64,000 nt of DNA from assembly GCF_000956465.1 (NCBI RefSeq), contig NZ_JYJA01000036.1, positions 62,001-126,000 of the forward strand, read 5' to 3'. Positions within the stretch are counted from its first letter, which is position 1; every line of letters starts with the position of its first letter. Under the pieces are notes generated by a model, which worked only from the letters and a program-made list of their open reading frames with translations, searched no databases and was not told where the DNA came from. Shown here in pieces: positions 34,321-42,670 of this stretch. Made by a program: the position numbers and the translations under genes. This DNA comes from Microbacterium trichothecenolyticum. GTDB lineage: Bacteria > Actinomycetota > Actinomycetes > Actinomycetales > Microbacteriaceae.

Positions 34321-36948
34321 TCAGGCGGGGAGCGCGGCGCTCACCGGAGCGACGCCCGCCGGCAGGGGCACCACGCGGGTGTGCGAGCCCGGAGCGAGCG
34401 TCTCCTCGTCGGCGCCGACGAGGTCGAGCACCGCCTCGGTGCCGACGGGGACCGTCGCCTCGACGTGCAGTTCCCCGTCCTCGATGCGCCACGAGATCGC
34501 CGCTTCGCCGTACGCCGTGAGCTGGCGCGCCGAGGCCGACGTCAGCCCGCCGCCGGGGCGCGGCGCGAAGCGGATGCGGCGGTAGCCGGGGGCGTCGGGT
34601 GCGAGCCCGCCGATGACGCGGTGCATCCAGTCGGCGACGGCGCCGAGCGCGTAGTGGTTGAACGACGTCATCTGCCCCGGGTTGACCGTGCCGTCCGGCA
34701 GCAGCGAGTCCCACCGCTCCCACACCGTGGTCGCGCCCTGCTCCACTTGGTAGAGCCACGACGGGCACTCGCGCTCGAGCAGGAGGTCGTAGGCGGCCGG
34801 CACCTGACCGCCCGAGCTCAGGGCGTCGGAGACGAGCGGCGTGCCGACGAAGCCTGTCGCGATGCGGTTGCCCGCGGCGTGCACGAGGTCGGCGAGGCGT
34901 GTGGCCGCGGCATCCCGCTTGACCGGATCGGTGATCAGGTCGAACTGCAGGCCGAGCGCGTAGGCCGTCTGCGCGTCGCTGGTCATGGTGCCGTCGGCGT
35001 TCACGTACGCGGCCTCGAAGGCGGCGACCACTTCGTCGGCGAGCGCGTCGTAGTGCGCCCGCTCGTCGGCGAGGCCGAGTACCTCGGCCATGCGCGCCAC
35101 CGTGCGCGCCGACTTCGCGAAGTACGCGGTCGCGACGAGGTAGCGGTCGGTGAGGGCGTCGGCGGGGTCGTCCGGCGGAGCGGCCGGGTCGAGCCAGTCG
35201 CCGAGCTGGAAGCCCGTGTCCCACAGCCGCGAGGGCCCCGCGAGTCGCTCGAGCAGGTCCACCCAGCGGTGGGCGCTGTCCCATTGCGCCTCGAGCACGC
35301 CCACGTCGCCGAACCGGTCGTAGAGGGTCCACGGGAGAAGCGTCGCCACGTCGCCCCACGCGGCTCCCGGACGCATCGGCGTCCACGCCTTGTCGGCGGG
35401 GATCACCGGCACGTACCAGGGCACGGTGCCGTCGGGCAGCTGCTCGATCGCGAGGTCCTGCAGCCACCCCGACAGCATGCCCGACACGTCGTAGAGCGTG
35501 GATGCCGTCGGCCCGAACACCTGGATGTCGCCGGTCCAGCCGATCCGCTCGTCGCGCTGCGGGCAGTCGGTGGGGATGTCGACGAAGTTCCCGCGCATGC
35601 CCCAGCGCACATTCTCATGGAGGCGGTTCAGCGCCGGATCCGAGGACTCGAACCAGCCGGTGCGCTCGAGGTCCGTGTGGTAGACGCGGGCGACGAGGGC
35701 GCCGGACGCGGCATCGGCGTCGAGGTCGCCGGGCCAGCCGGTGACCTCGACGTAGCGGAAGCCGTGGAAGGTGAAGCGGGGCTCCCACTGCTCGACCTCG
35801 CCGCCTGCGAGCGTGTAGTTGTCGGTCGATCGCGCGGCGCGGAGCGGTCGCGTGTAGATCTCGCCGTCCTGCATGACCTCCGCGGTGCGCAGGCTCACCG
35901 TGGTGCCGGCCTCGCCCGAGACGCGGATCCGCACGCGGCCGACGAGGTTCTGGCCGAAGTCGAGGATGCGCGAGCCACTGGGCCCGGTGAGCACCGCGAT
36001 CGGGTGGACCTCCTCGGTGGAGCGCACCGGGGGAGCGGTCGGGGCGACGAGGGTCGCGGGGTCGCGGTGGCGCTCCTGCACGCCCTCCCACGCCGAGTCG
36101 TCGTAGCCGGGGGCCGACCAGCCGGTCAGCTCCTCGCGGGCGTCGTAGTCCTCGCCGTCGTAGATGCCGCTGGAGAGGATCGGGCTCGGCGCCGAACGCC
36201 AGGAGTGGTCGGTCGCGACGATCTCGCGGGATCCGTCGGCGTACGTGAGCTCGAGCTGGCCGAGGAACGACTGGTCGTCGCCGTACAGGTTGCGGAAGCC
36301 GCCACGCCAGCCGAGGCGCCCCCGGTACCAGCCGTCGCCGAGCCACGCGCCGATCGCATTGGCGCCTCGCCCCACGAGGTCCGTCACGTCGTACGTGTAG
36401 TAGCGCAGGCGCTTGCCGTACACCGTCCAGCCCGGGGAGAGCGTGTCGTCGCCGACGCGTCGGCCGTTGAGCTCGGCCTCGTACACGCCGTGCGCCGTCG
36501 CGTAGAGGCGGGCGCGCACCAGTCCCTCCCGCACGTCGAAGCCGCGGCGCACGAGCGAGGGGCGCCGCTGGTCCGACATCGGGTTCTCGTTGCGGGTCGC
36601 CCCCACGGGCCGCGCGACCCAGTCCGAGTGCTCGAGGAGCCCGGCCTCGAGCGAGGTGGGGGCGGATGCTGCAGACCACGCGCCGTCCTCACCTCGAACG
36701 GAGATCCGCACCGAGACGATCTCCCGCGAGCGCAGCGGTTCGGCGGGCCACGCCACGAGCACCTGCTCACCGGAGTCGATGACGTAGGTCGTGACCTCGC
36801 CGCCACGATCGACCTCGACCGAGTACGACGCCTGGCGCCAGCCCGACGGGGCTGAGGCGACGCGCCACGAGAGGCGCGGCATCCGCTCTCCGATGCCGAG
36901 CGGTTCGCGATGGTGTTCGATGCGGGGTGCGTCGACGATGACGGACAT
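34321..36948 (-). CDS. Alpha-L-rhamnosidase, GH78 (third copy)
   Basis: An 875-aa GH78 with the same domain order as the other two and no insertion or tail. The catalytic motif PTDCPQRDERIGWTGD has general acid Glu467, and GATTVWERWDS has general base Glu744, followed by SFNHYALGAVADW. There is no signal peptide. It is transcribed away from the sugar-dehydrogenase/LacI/glycosidase operon, and the two share a 115-base region with two near-perfect LacI operators. It is therefore likely controlled by the LacI gene at 37.9 kb rather than the rhamnose-operon repressor. Three GH78 copies suggest different aglycones or linkages. Confidence 0.93.
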   Translation of the reverse strand: MSVIVDAPRIEHHREPLGIGERMPRLSWRVASAPSGWRQASYSVEVDRGGEVTTYVIDSGEQVLVAWPAEPLRSREIVSVRISVRGEDGAWSAASAPTSLEAGLLEHSDWVARPVGATRNENPMSDQRRPSLVRRGFDVREGLVRARLYATAHGVYEAELNGRRVGDDTLSPGWTVYGKRLRYYTYDVTDLVGRGANAIGAWLGDGWYRGRLGWRGGFRNLYGDDQSFLGQLELTYADGSREIVATDHSWRSAPSPILSSGIYDGEDYDAREELTGWSAPGYDDSAWEGVQERHRDPATLVAPTAPPVRSTEEVHPIAVLTGPSGSRILDFGQNLVGRVRIRVSGEAGTTVSLRTAEVMQDGEIYTRPLRAARSTDNYTLAGGEVEQWEPRFTFHGFRYVEVTGWPGDLDADAASGALVARVYHTDLERTGWFESSDPALNRLHENVRWGMRGNFVDIPTDCPQRDERIGWTGDIQVFGPTASTLYDVSGMLSGWLQDLAIEQLPDGTVPWYVPVIPADKAWTPMRPGAAWGDVATLLPWTLYDRFGDVGVLEAQWDSAHRWVDLLERLAGPSRLWDTGFQLGDWLDPAAPPDDPADALTDRYLVATAYFAKSARTVARMAEVLGLADERAHYDALADEVVAAFEAAYVNADGTMTSDAQTAYALGLQFDLITDPVKRDAAATRLADLVHAAGNRIATGFVGTPLVSDALSSGGQVPAAYDLLLERECPSWLYQVEQGATTVWERWDSLLPDGTVNPGQMTSFNHYALGAVADWMHRVIGGLAPDAPGYRRIRFAPRPGGGLTSASARQLTAYGEAAISWRIEDGELHVEATVPVGTEAVLDLVGADEETLAPGSHTRVVPLPAGVAPVSAALPA

Positions 36949-36969
36949 CGGGGTCCCTTCCGAGAGAAC

Positions 36970-37027
36970 TGAAACGTTTCGGTTTCAACGTGTACAGTGA
37001 GTGTCGCACCGAATTCGAAACGTTTCA
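36970..37027. promoter_or_regulatory. Divergent promoter region with two LacI-type operators
   Basis: TGAAACGTTTCG (36970-36981) and its mirror CGAAACGTTTCA (37016-37027) share the perfect 10-bp palindrome GAAACGTTTC, with centres 46 bases apart. A plus-strand -10 candidate TACAGT (36993-36998) lies between. The arrangement would let one LacI dimer pair, or a tetramer loop, repress both GH78 and the plus-strand operon. Confidence 0.78.
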
Positions 37028-37063
37028 AGCTGCGGTCGCGGTGCGAGTACACGGAGGTACGAC

Positions 37064-37894
37064 ATGCGGATCGGCGTCACCGGCAGCGGAGGAAAGCTCG
37101 GGCGGGCCACGGTGGAGCGGCTGCGCGCCGACGGCCACGTCGTGTCGGGCTTCGATCTCGCGGGGACGCCGGGCCCCGGCTTCACGCGCGTCGACCTCAC
37201 CGACTTCGGGCAGACGCTCGACGCGTTCCTCTCGGTGACCGCGCGCCACGACGGGCTCGACGCCCTCGTGCATCTCGCCGCGATCCCGGTGAACGGGGTA
37301 GTACCCGATGCCGCGACCTTCCACAACAACGTCACCGTGTCGTTCAACGCGCTCTTCGCCGCGCATCGCGCCGGCATCCGCACGATCGTGCTGGCCTCGA
37401 GCATCACGGCGATGGGCTTCCCCTTCGACGAGGCGCCGCCGTCGCTCCCCGTCGACGAGACCTACACGAGCGCCAACAACACCTACGGCCTCGGCAAGGT
37501 GGCGGAGGAGGCGATCGCCGCCCAGCTCGTGGGGTGGACGCCCGGGACCTCGATCACCGCCCTGCGCTTCACCAATGTGGTCGGGTCCGACGAGTACGCG
37601 ACGTTCGAGCGGGCCGCCGAGCCCGGCTACCGCCGCGACCTCGTCGGCTCGTGGGTCGATGCGCGCGACGGGGCGCTCGCGGTCGCCCTCGCGCTGGAGG
37701 CCGCCGAGCCCGGGTTCGAGGTGTACAACGTCGCGGCACCGGAGTCCGGCAACGCGCAGCCGTCCCGCGAGGTCGCCGCCCGCTGGTTCCCCGGCACCCC
37801 TGTCGCCTCCGACCTCGGCGAGTTCGAATCGCTCATGTCGACCCGCAAGATCCGCGATCGCCTCGGATTCGTCGCCGAGCACGACTGGCGCTGA
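37064..37894 (+). CDS. NAD-dependent epimerase/dehydratase-family sugar oxidoreductase
   Basis: A 276-aa extended short-chain dehydrogenase. The Rossmann motif GSGGKLGRA is at residues 7-15, the active-site YGLGK in the middle, and ALRFTNVVG follows. Size and motifs resemble uronate or aldose dehydrogenases of this family more than nucleotide-sugar epimerases. GGAGGT lies upstream of the ATG. It is the first gene of an operon with a LacI regulator and two glycosidases, so it probably oxidises a sugar they release. D-apiose, an arabinose or galacturonate are candidates; no known D-apiose dehydrogenase of the Gfo/Idh/MocA type is seen in the window. Confidence 0.75.
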   Translation: MRIGVTGSGGKLGRATVERLRADGHVVSGFDLAGTPGPGFTRVDLTDFGQTLDAFLSVTARHDGLDALVHLAAIPVNGVVPDAATFHNNVTVSFNALFAAHRAGIRTIVLASSITAMGFPFDEAPPSLPVDETYTSANNTYGLGKVAEEAIAAQLVGWTPGTSITALRFTNVVGSDEYATFERAAEPGYRRDLVGSWVDARDGALAVALALEAAEPGFEVYNVAAPESGNAQPSREVAARWFPGTPVASDLGEFESLMSTRKIRDRLGFVAEHDWR

Positions 37895-37895
37895 C

Positions 37896-38921
37896 ATGTC
37901 GCGCCCCGGTATCCGCCAGGTGGCCGCCCGCGCCGGCGTCGCGGTGGGGACGGTCTCGGCCTATCTCAACCACCCCGACCGCGTGTCGGCCGAGCGGGCG
38001 CGCCGCATCGCCGAGGCGATCGACGAGCTCGGCTTCGTGCCTTCCAGCGCAGGCCGCCAGCTGCGGCTGGGGGTGAGCAGCCTCATCGGCTACCTCTCAC
38101 CCGACGTGAGCAACCCCCACTTCAGCGAGATCGCCCAGGAGGTCGAGTACCGCGCCGAGCGGCTCGGCATGACGGTGTTCTTCGCCCACTCCCACGGCGA
38201 CCGCGAGCGCGAGGACGCGTACCTCGAGGCCTTCGAGCAGCGGCAGGTCCGCGGCATCCTGGTGTCGTCGTTCCAGCCGATCGAGGCGCGGCTCGCAGCG
38301 ATGCGCGATCGCGGCACGCCCTCGGTCCTCGTCGGCCGACGAGCGCGCGACGAGCTGCAGCCGTCGGTGTCGATCGACGACGTCTCGGGCGGCCGGCAGG
38401 CGGGCGAGCACCTCATCGCGAACGGATGCCGCCGCCTCGCCTTCGTCGGCGGCCCGCTGCCCGTGCAGCAGGTGGCAGACCGCCTCGAGGGTGTGCGCAG
38501 TGCGGCGGCGGCAGCATCCGTCGACGCTCCCGAGGTCATCGAGGTCGCCGAGCGGTCGATCGCCGTCGGACGCGCGGTCGGGGCGGCCCTGGCGGCGCGC
38601 TCCGCGGCCGAGCGCCCGGACGGCGTGTTCGCCGCCAACGACGTCCTCGCCCTCGGACTGCTGCAGGCGCTCGTCGCCGGAGGGGTCGCGGTGCCCGGTG
38701 AGGTGGCACTCGTCGGCTACGACGACAACGAGTTCGCCGAGGCATCCCTCATCCCGCTCACCAGCGTCCGCGCGCGCCACGACGACTTCGGTGCGGCCGC
38801 GGTCGACCTGCTGTTCGAGTCGATCGAGCACGGGGCGAGCCCGCGCGCCGACGGCACCGCGGCGCAGCGCGTCTACGAGCCCGAGCTGATCGTGCGCGAG
38901 AGCTCACGCCGCGCGCACTGA
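37896..38921 (+). CDS. LacI-family transcriptional regulator (local glycosidase operon)
   Basis: A 341-aa regulator. HTH residues 4-24 carry recognition helix VGTVSAYLNHP, different at key positions from the first LacI protein (VGTVSNVLNRP). The effector domain has NPHFSEIAQEVEYRAE and FAANDVLALGLLQAL. The ATG starts one base after the preceding TGA. It is most likely the protein that binds the GAAACGTTTC pair at 36970-37027, making this an autoregulated operon. Confidence 0.88.
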   Translation: MSRPGIRQVAARAGVAVGTVSAYLNHPDRVSAERARRIAEAIDELGFVPSSAGRQLRLGVSSLIGYLSPDVSNPHFSEIAQEVEYRAERLGMTVFFAHSHGDREREDAYLEAFEQRQVRGILVSSFQPIEARLAAMRDRGTPSVLVGRRARDELQPSVSIDDVSGGRQAGEHLIANGCRRLAFVGGPLPVQQVADRLEGVRSAAAAASVDAPEVIEVAERSIAVGRAVGAALAARSAAERPDGVFAANDVLALGLLQALVAGGVAVPGEVALVGYDDNEFAEASLIPLTSVRARHDDFGAAAVDLLFESIEHGASPRADGTAAQRVYEPELIVRESSRRAH

Positions 38922-38964
38922 ACCCCTGCACCTCACACGGATACGACATCGAAGGAGAATCCCC

Positions 38965-40491
38965 GTGTCCCCAGCGCTGCGCGCTCCCCAGTCTGAGCTG
39001 TACCGCCCCATCGAGCTGACCTTCACCGGCACCGGCGTGATCCCCGCGGACCGCACGCCCGTCACCGTGTACGCGCGGCACGGGGCATCCGGAGCCGAGC
39101 GCGTGGTCCCCGGCTTCTGGGATGGCGGCACCGCTTACCGCGCACGGTTCGCCCCCGACCTCGAGGGGGAGTGGTCGTGGACGAGCGAGAGCACGGATGC
39201 TGCGCTCTCCGGCCGGTCGGGCACGTTCGAGGTGGTGCGCGGCGGCGATCACGGGCCGGTGCGGGTGGCGCATCGCTTCCACTTCGCGCACGCCGACGGC
39301 ACGCCGTTCCGGCCGGTCGGCGCGACCGCGTACAACTGGCTCCACCAGGACGAGCCGCTGTTCTCGTCGACCGTCGACGCGATCGCCGAGGCGGGCTTCA
39401 ACAAGTTCCGCTTCATGGTGTTCCCGCAGGGCGGCGGGTACATCGAGCACGTCCCGACCCTGATGCCGTTCGAGAAGACCGACGGACGCTGGGATGTCAC
39501 GAAGCCCGTGCCGGAGTTCTTCCAGCGCCTCGACCGCGCCGTCGAGGTGCTCGGGGAGCGCGGCATCCAGGCCGACGTGCTCATCTACAACGCGTACGAC
39601 CGCGGCCAGTTCGGGCTGAACGAGCTGACCGAGCAGGAGGATGCGATCTACCTGCGGTACCTGGTCGCGCGGCTCGCCGCCCATCCCCACGTGTGGTGGT
39701 CGCTGTGCAACGAGTTCGACCAGCTCGAGCGCCCGGACGACCGCTGGGATCGCACCGGCGCCCTCCTCGCCGAGATCGATCCTCACGACCACCTCCGCTC
39801 CATCCACAACTGGATCGAGCTCTACGACAACAACCAGCCGTGGGTCACGCACGCCTCGATCCAGAACGGGTCGGTCACCACCGAGTTCGGCCGCGCGAAC
39901 CTGTACCGCGACGTGTACGGCAAGCCGGTCGTCCTCGACGAGATCAAGTACGAGGGCGACATCCCCGACCGCTGGGGCCACCTCGACGCCGAGCAGCTCG
40001 TGCACCAGTTCTGGATCGCCACGGTCGCCGGCACCTACGCCTCGCACGGCGAGAGCTTCGCGACCGAGTCGGGAAGCCTCCACATGGTCGAGGGCGGCCC
40101 GCTCCGCGGCGAGTCGCCGGCTCGGCTCGGCTTCCTGCGCACGGTCCTCGAGGAGATCGATGGCGCGGGCCTCGACCCGATCGACAAGTGGGACGACCCG
40201 GCGTACGTCGCCGGCATCCCCCGGTGCCTCTACGTGCAGTACCTCGGTGCCTCGGCACCGGCGACGTGGGACTTCCGCCTGCCGATCGGCGTGCCCGGCG
40301 AGCGGCCGGAGCCCGGCGACCGGTTCCAGGTCGACGTCATCGACACGTGGAACATGACGGTGACCCCGGTCGGCCGGACCTTCACGCTGGACGACGTGCA
40401 GCGCAACGACGCGTACGACCGCGCATCCGCTCCCGTCGAGCTGCCCGAAGGCGAGGCGCTCGCGCTGCGCATCACGCGGATCGGGGGCTGA
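38965..40491 (+). CDS. DUF5060/DUF4038-type glycoside hydrolase (apiosidase-related candidate)
   Basis: A 508-aa protein with an N-terminal beta-sandwich (DUF5060-like, about 1-90; FWDGGTAYRARFAPDLEGEW), a TIM barrel (DUF4038-like, about 100-400; FRPVGATAYNWLHQD) and a C-terminal beta domain (DUF5605-like). Likely acid/base Glu is in WWSLCNEFD and nucleophile Glu in VVLDEIKYEGD. There is no signal peptide. DUF4038 is the domain of GH140, whose characterised member releases apiose from rhamnogalacturonan II; whether this protein falls in that family or a sister is not decided here. GTG start with GAAGGAG upstream; the GH42 gene begins 3 bases after its stop. Confidence 0.72.
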   Translation: MSPALRAPQSELYRPIELTFTGTGVIPADRTPVTVYARHGASGAERVVPGFWDGGTAYRARFAPDLEGEWSWTSESTDAALSGRSGTFEVVRGGDHGPVRVAHRFHFAHADGTPFRPVGATAYNWLHQDEPLFSSTVDAIAEAGFNKFRFMVFPQGGGYIEHVPTLMPFEKTDGRWDVTKPVPEFFQRLDRAVEVLGERGIQADVLIYNAYDRGQFGLNELTEQEDAIYLRYLVARLAAHPHVWWSLCNEFDQLERPDDRWDRTGALLAEIDPHDHLRSIHNWIELYDNNQPWVTHASIQNGSVTTEFGRANLYRDVYGKPVVLDEIKYEGDIPDRWGHLDAEQLVHQFWIATVAGTYASHGESFATESGSLHMVEGGPLRGESPARLGFLRTVLEEIDGAGLDPIDKWDDPAYVAGIPRCLYVQYLGASAPATWDFRLPIGVPGERPEPGDRFQVDVIDTWNMTVTPVGRTFTLDDVQRNDAYDRASAPVELPEGEALALRITRIGG

Positions 40492-40494
40492 GCC

Positions 40495-42573
40495 GTGGCA
40501 CCCGTCGATCGCCTCCGCGCGTGGCGGGGCGGCCCGCGGCTCGGCACGGCGTACTACAACGAGTACCTGCCCGATCCGGACCGGCTCGAGACCGACCTCC
40601 GGCTGATGGCGGATGCCGGGATCACGTGCATCCGCGTCGGCGAGTCGGTCTGGTCCACGTGGGAGCCGCGCGACGGCGAATTCGACCTGGAGTGGATGAC
40701 GCCGATCCTCGACGCCGCGACGCGGCACGGGATCGGGGTCATCCTCGGCACCCCGACCTACGCGGTGCCGCCGTGGCTGGCGCGCGCACATCCGGAGCTC
40801 GCGGTCGTGCGCCGCGACGGTTCGCCGGTGCCGTGGGGCGGGCGGCAGGAGGTCGACTACACGTCGGAGCTCTTCCGCGGCTACGCCGAGCGGGTGATCC
40901 GCGCCGTGATCGGCCGCCACGGGCGGCATCCCGCAGTGACCGGCGTGCAGCTCGACAATGAGGCGGGCCTCCACCTCATCCACAACGACGACGTCGTGCA
41001 GCGCTTCCGCGAGTGGGTCGCGGAGCGCTACGGCGACGTCGAGACCCTCAACCGGGAGTGGGGACTGACGTACTGGTCGCACCGCATCGCCGACTGGGAC
41101 GAGCTGTGGGCGCCGGCCGGCAACACCACCCCGGCCTACGATCTCGCCTGGCGCCGGTTCCAGGCGGAGCTCACGGCGGACTTCATCGGGTGGCAGGCCG
41201 GCATCGTCCGCGAGCTCGTCCACGAAGACACCTTCCTGACGACCTGCGTCGCGTACCAGCGCCCCGCGATGGACGACGTCGCGGTCGGCGCGCAGCTCGA
41301 CATCGCCAGCGGCAACGCCTACTACCTCGCGCAGGACGCGCTCGACCTCGACCGAGAGGGCGCCGGCGGCCAGTGGTACGCCGACGACGTCCCGCAGTTC
41401 GTGCTCATGGCCGACCGCATGCGCGCCACGAAACAGGGGCCGTTCCTCGTCACCGAGACGGGTGCCGCGTCCATCGGTCCGGCGTGGCTGACGCGCCCGC
41501 CGTACGACGGGCAGCTCGCCCAGGCGGCCTGGCTCCTGGTCGCGCGCGGTGCGCGCCTCGTGTCGTACTGGCACTGGCACACGCTGCACTCGGGCGCCGA
41601 GGTGCACTGGGGCGGCATCCTCGGGCACGATCTCGAACCTGGCCGCATCCACGCGGAGGTCTCGGTGATCGGCCGGCAGTTCGCCGCGGCAGCGGAATGG
41701 CTGACGGATGCTGCGCCCGACGCCGATCTCGGTCTCGTGTACGCGCACGACAGCGAGTGGATGATGGGGTTCGAGCCGCCCCTCGCGGCCGGGTCCGAAG
41801 GGGACCGCGGGTCGTACGCGCGGATCGTGGGCGCCTTCGGCCGCGCCGCGATCGATGCCGGGCTGCAGGTCGGGTACGTGGACGAGCGTCAGCTGCCCGA
41901 AGCCGACGAGCTCGTGCGGCGCCACCCGGTGCTCGTGGTCGCGGGCCTGGTCGCGGCATCCGATCCGACCCTGGAGACCCTCGCGGAGTACGCGCGTCTC
42001 GGCGGCCGACTCGTGCTGGGGCCGCGGACGGGGTACGGCGACGATGAGGGCCGCATGCGCGCGGCGCTCGCGCCGGCCATCGTGGGTGCCGTGGCGGGAG
42101 CGGGCTACCGGGAGTTCGCTGCGCTCGCCGCGCCGGTAGACGTCGTCCGCGACGGCGAGGTCGTCGGAAGCGCCCACGGCTGGATCGACGGGCTCGAGCC
42201 CGACGGCGCCGAGGTCGTGCTCGGGTACCGGCACGAGCTGTTCGGGCGTTGGGCGGCAGTGACGCGGCGGGACGTCGGCGCGGGCTCGATCACCGTGGTG
42301 GGCTCGCTCCTGGACCGCGCGACGCTCGCCGAGGTGATCGCCGCTGCAGCGGGTTCTCCTGGCGGGATCCTGGCGGCGCGGCCGAGCTCCGTCACGGCGC
42401 ACTCCCTGACGGGAGGGCGCGGGCGCGTCTGGGTCGTGCACAACTGGTCGCCCGAGCCCCGTGCCGTCGTGCTCGACCGGGCCGCAGCATCCGTCCTCGA
42501 CGACGCAGTGTTCGCGGCGGCCGCCGAGGTGACGCTCGCGCCGTGGGACGTCCGCGTCTGGCGCGAGGCCTGA
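40495..42573 (+). CDS. Beta-galactosidase-like glycoside hydrolase, GH42
   Basis: A 692-aa protein with a TIM barrel (about 10-390), a trimerisation-type alpha/beta domain (about 390-610) and a small C-terminal beta domain. Acid/base Glu is in TGVQLDNEAGLH; the nucleophile Glu is expected in FLVTETGAAS. The usual N-terminal YYPE-type start appears as GTAYYNEYLPD. There is no signal peptide. GH42 members are beta-galactosidases, some acting on alpha-L-arabinopyranosides. The GTG start lies 3 bases after the preceding stop codon, so it is coupled to the DUF4038 enzyme and shares its LacI control. Confidence 0.88.
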   Translation: MAPVDRLRAWRGGPRLGTAYYNEYLPDPDRLETDLRLMADAGITCIRVGESVWSTWEPRDGEFDLEWMTPILDAATRHGIGVILGTPTYAVPPWLARAHPELAVVRRDGSPVPWGGRQEVDYTSELFRGYAERVIRAVIGRHGRHPAVTGVQLDNEAGLHLIHNDDVVQRFREWVAERYGDVETLNREWGLTYWSHRIADWDELWAPAGNTTPAYDLAWRRFQAELTADFIGWQAGIVRELVHEDTFLTTCVAYQRPAMDDVAVGAQLDIASGNAYYLAQDALDLDREGAGGQWYADDVPQFVLMADRMRATKQGPFLVTETGAASIGPAWLTRPPYDGQLAQAAWLLVARGARLVSYWHWHTLHSGAEVHWGGILGHDLEPGRIHAEVSVIGRQFAAAAEWLTDAAPDADLGLVYAHDSEWMMGFEPPLAAGSEGDRGSYARIVGAFGRAAIDAGLQVGYVDERQLPEADELVRRHPVLVVAGLVAASDPTLETLAEYARLGGRLVLGPRTGYGDDEGRMRAALAPAIVGAVAGAGYREFAALAAPVDVVRDGEVVGSAHGWIDGLEPDGAEVVLGYRHELFGRWAAVTRRDVGAGSITVVGSLLDRATLAEVIAAAAGSPGGILAARPSSVTAHSLTGGRGRVWVVHNWSPEPRAVVLDRAAASVLDDAVFAAAAEVTLAPWDVRVWREA

Positions 42574-42670
42574 CCAGCGCTCAGGCCGGGCCGGCCCGAT
42601 GCGGGGGACCGTACGCCGGAAGCGGCACGTGCGGCCGACTCGGCGCCGGCGGGGTGGGCAGATGCGGAAG

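Noticed and set aside
38758..42441. A very long open frame on the minus strand (over 1200 codons)
   Set aside because: It is the exact antisense of the LacI, DUF4038-type and GH42 genes, which have clear motifs; long antisense frames are expected at this GC content.
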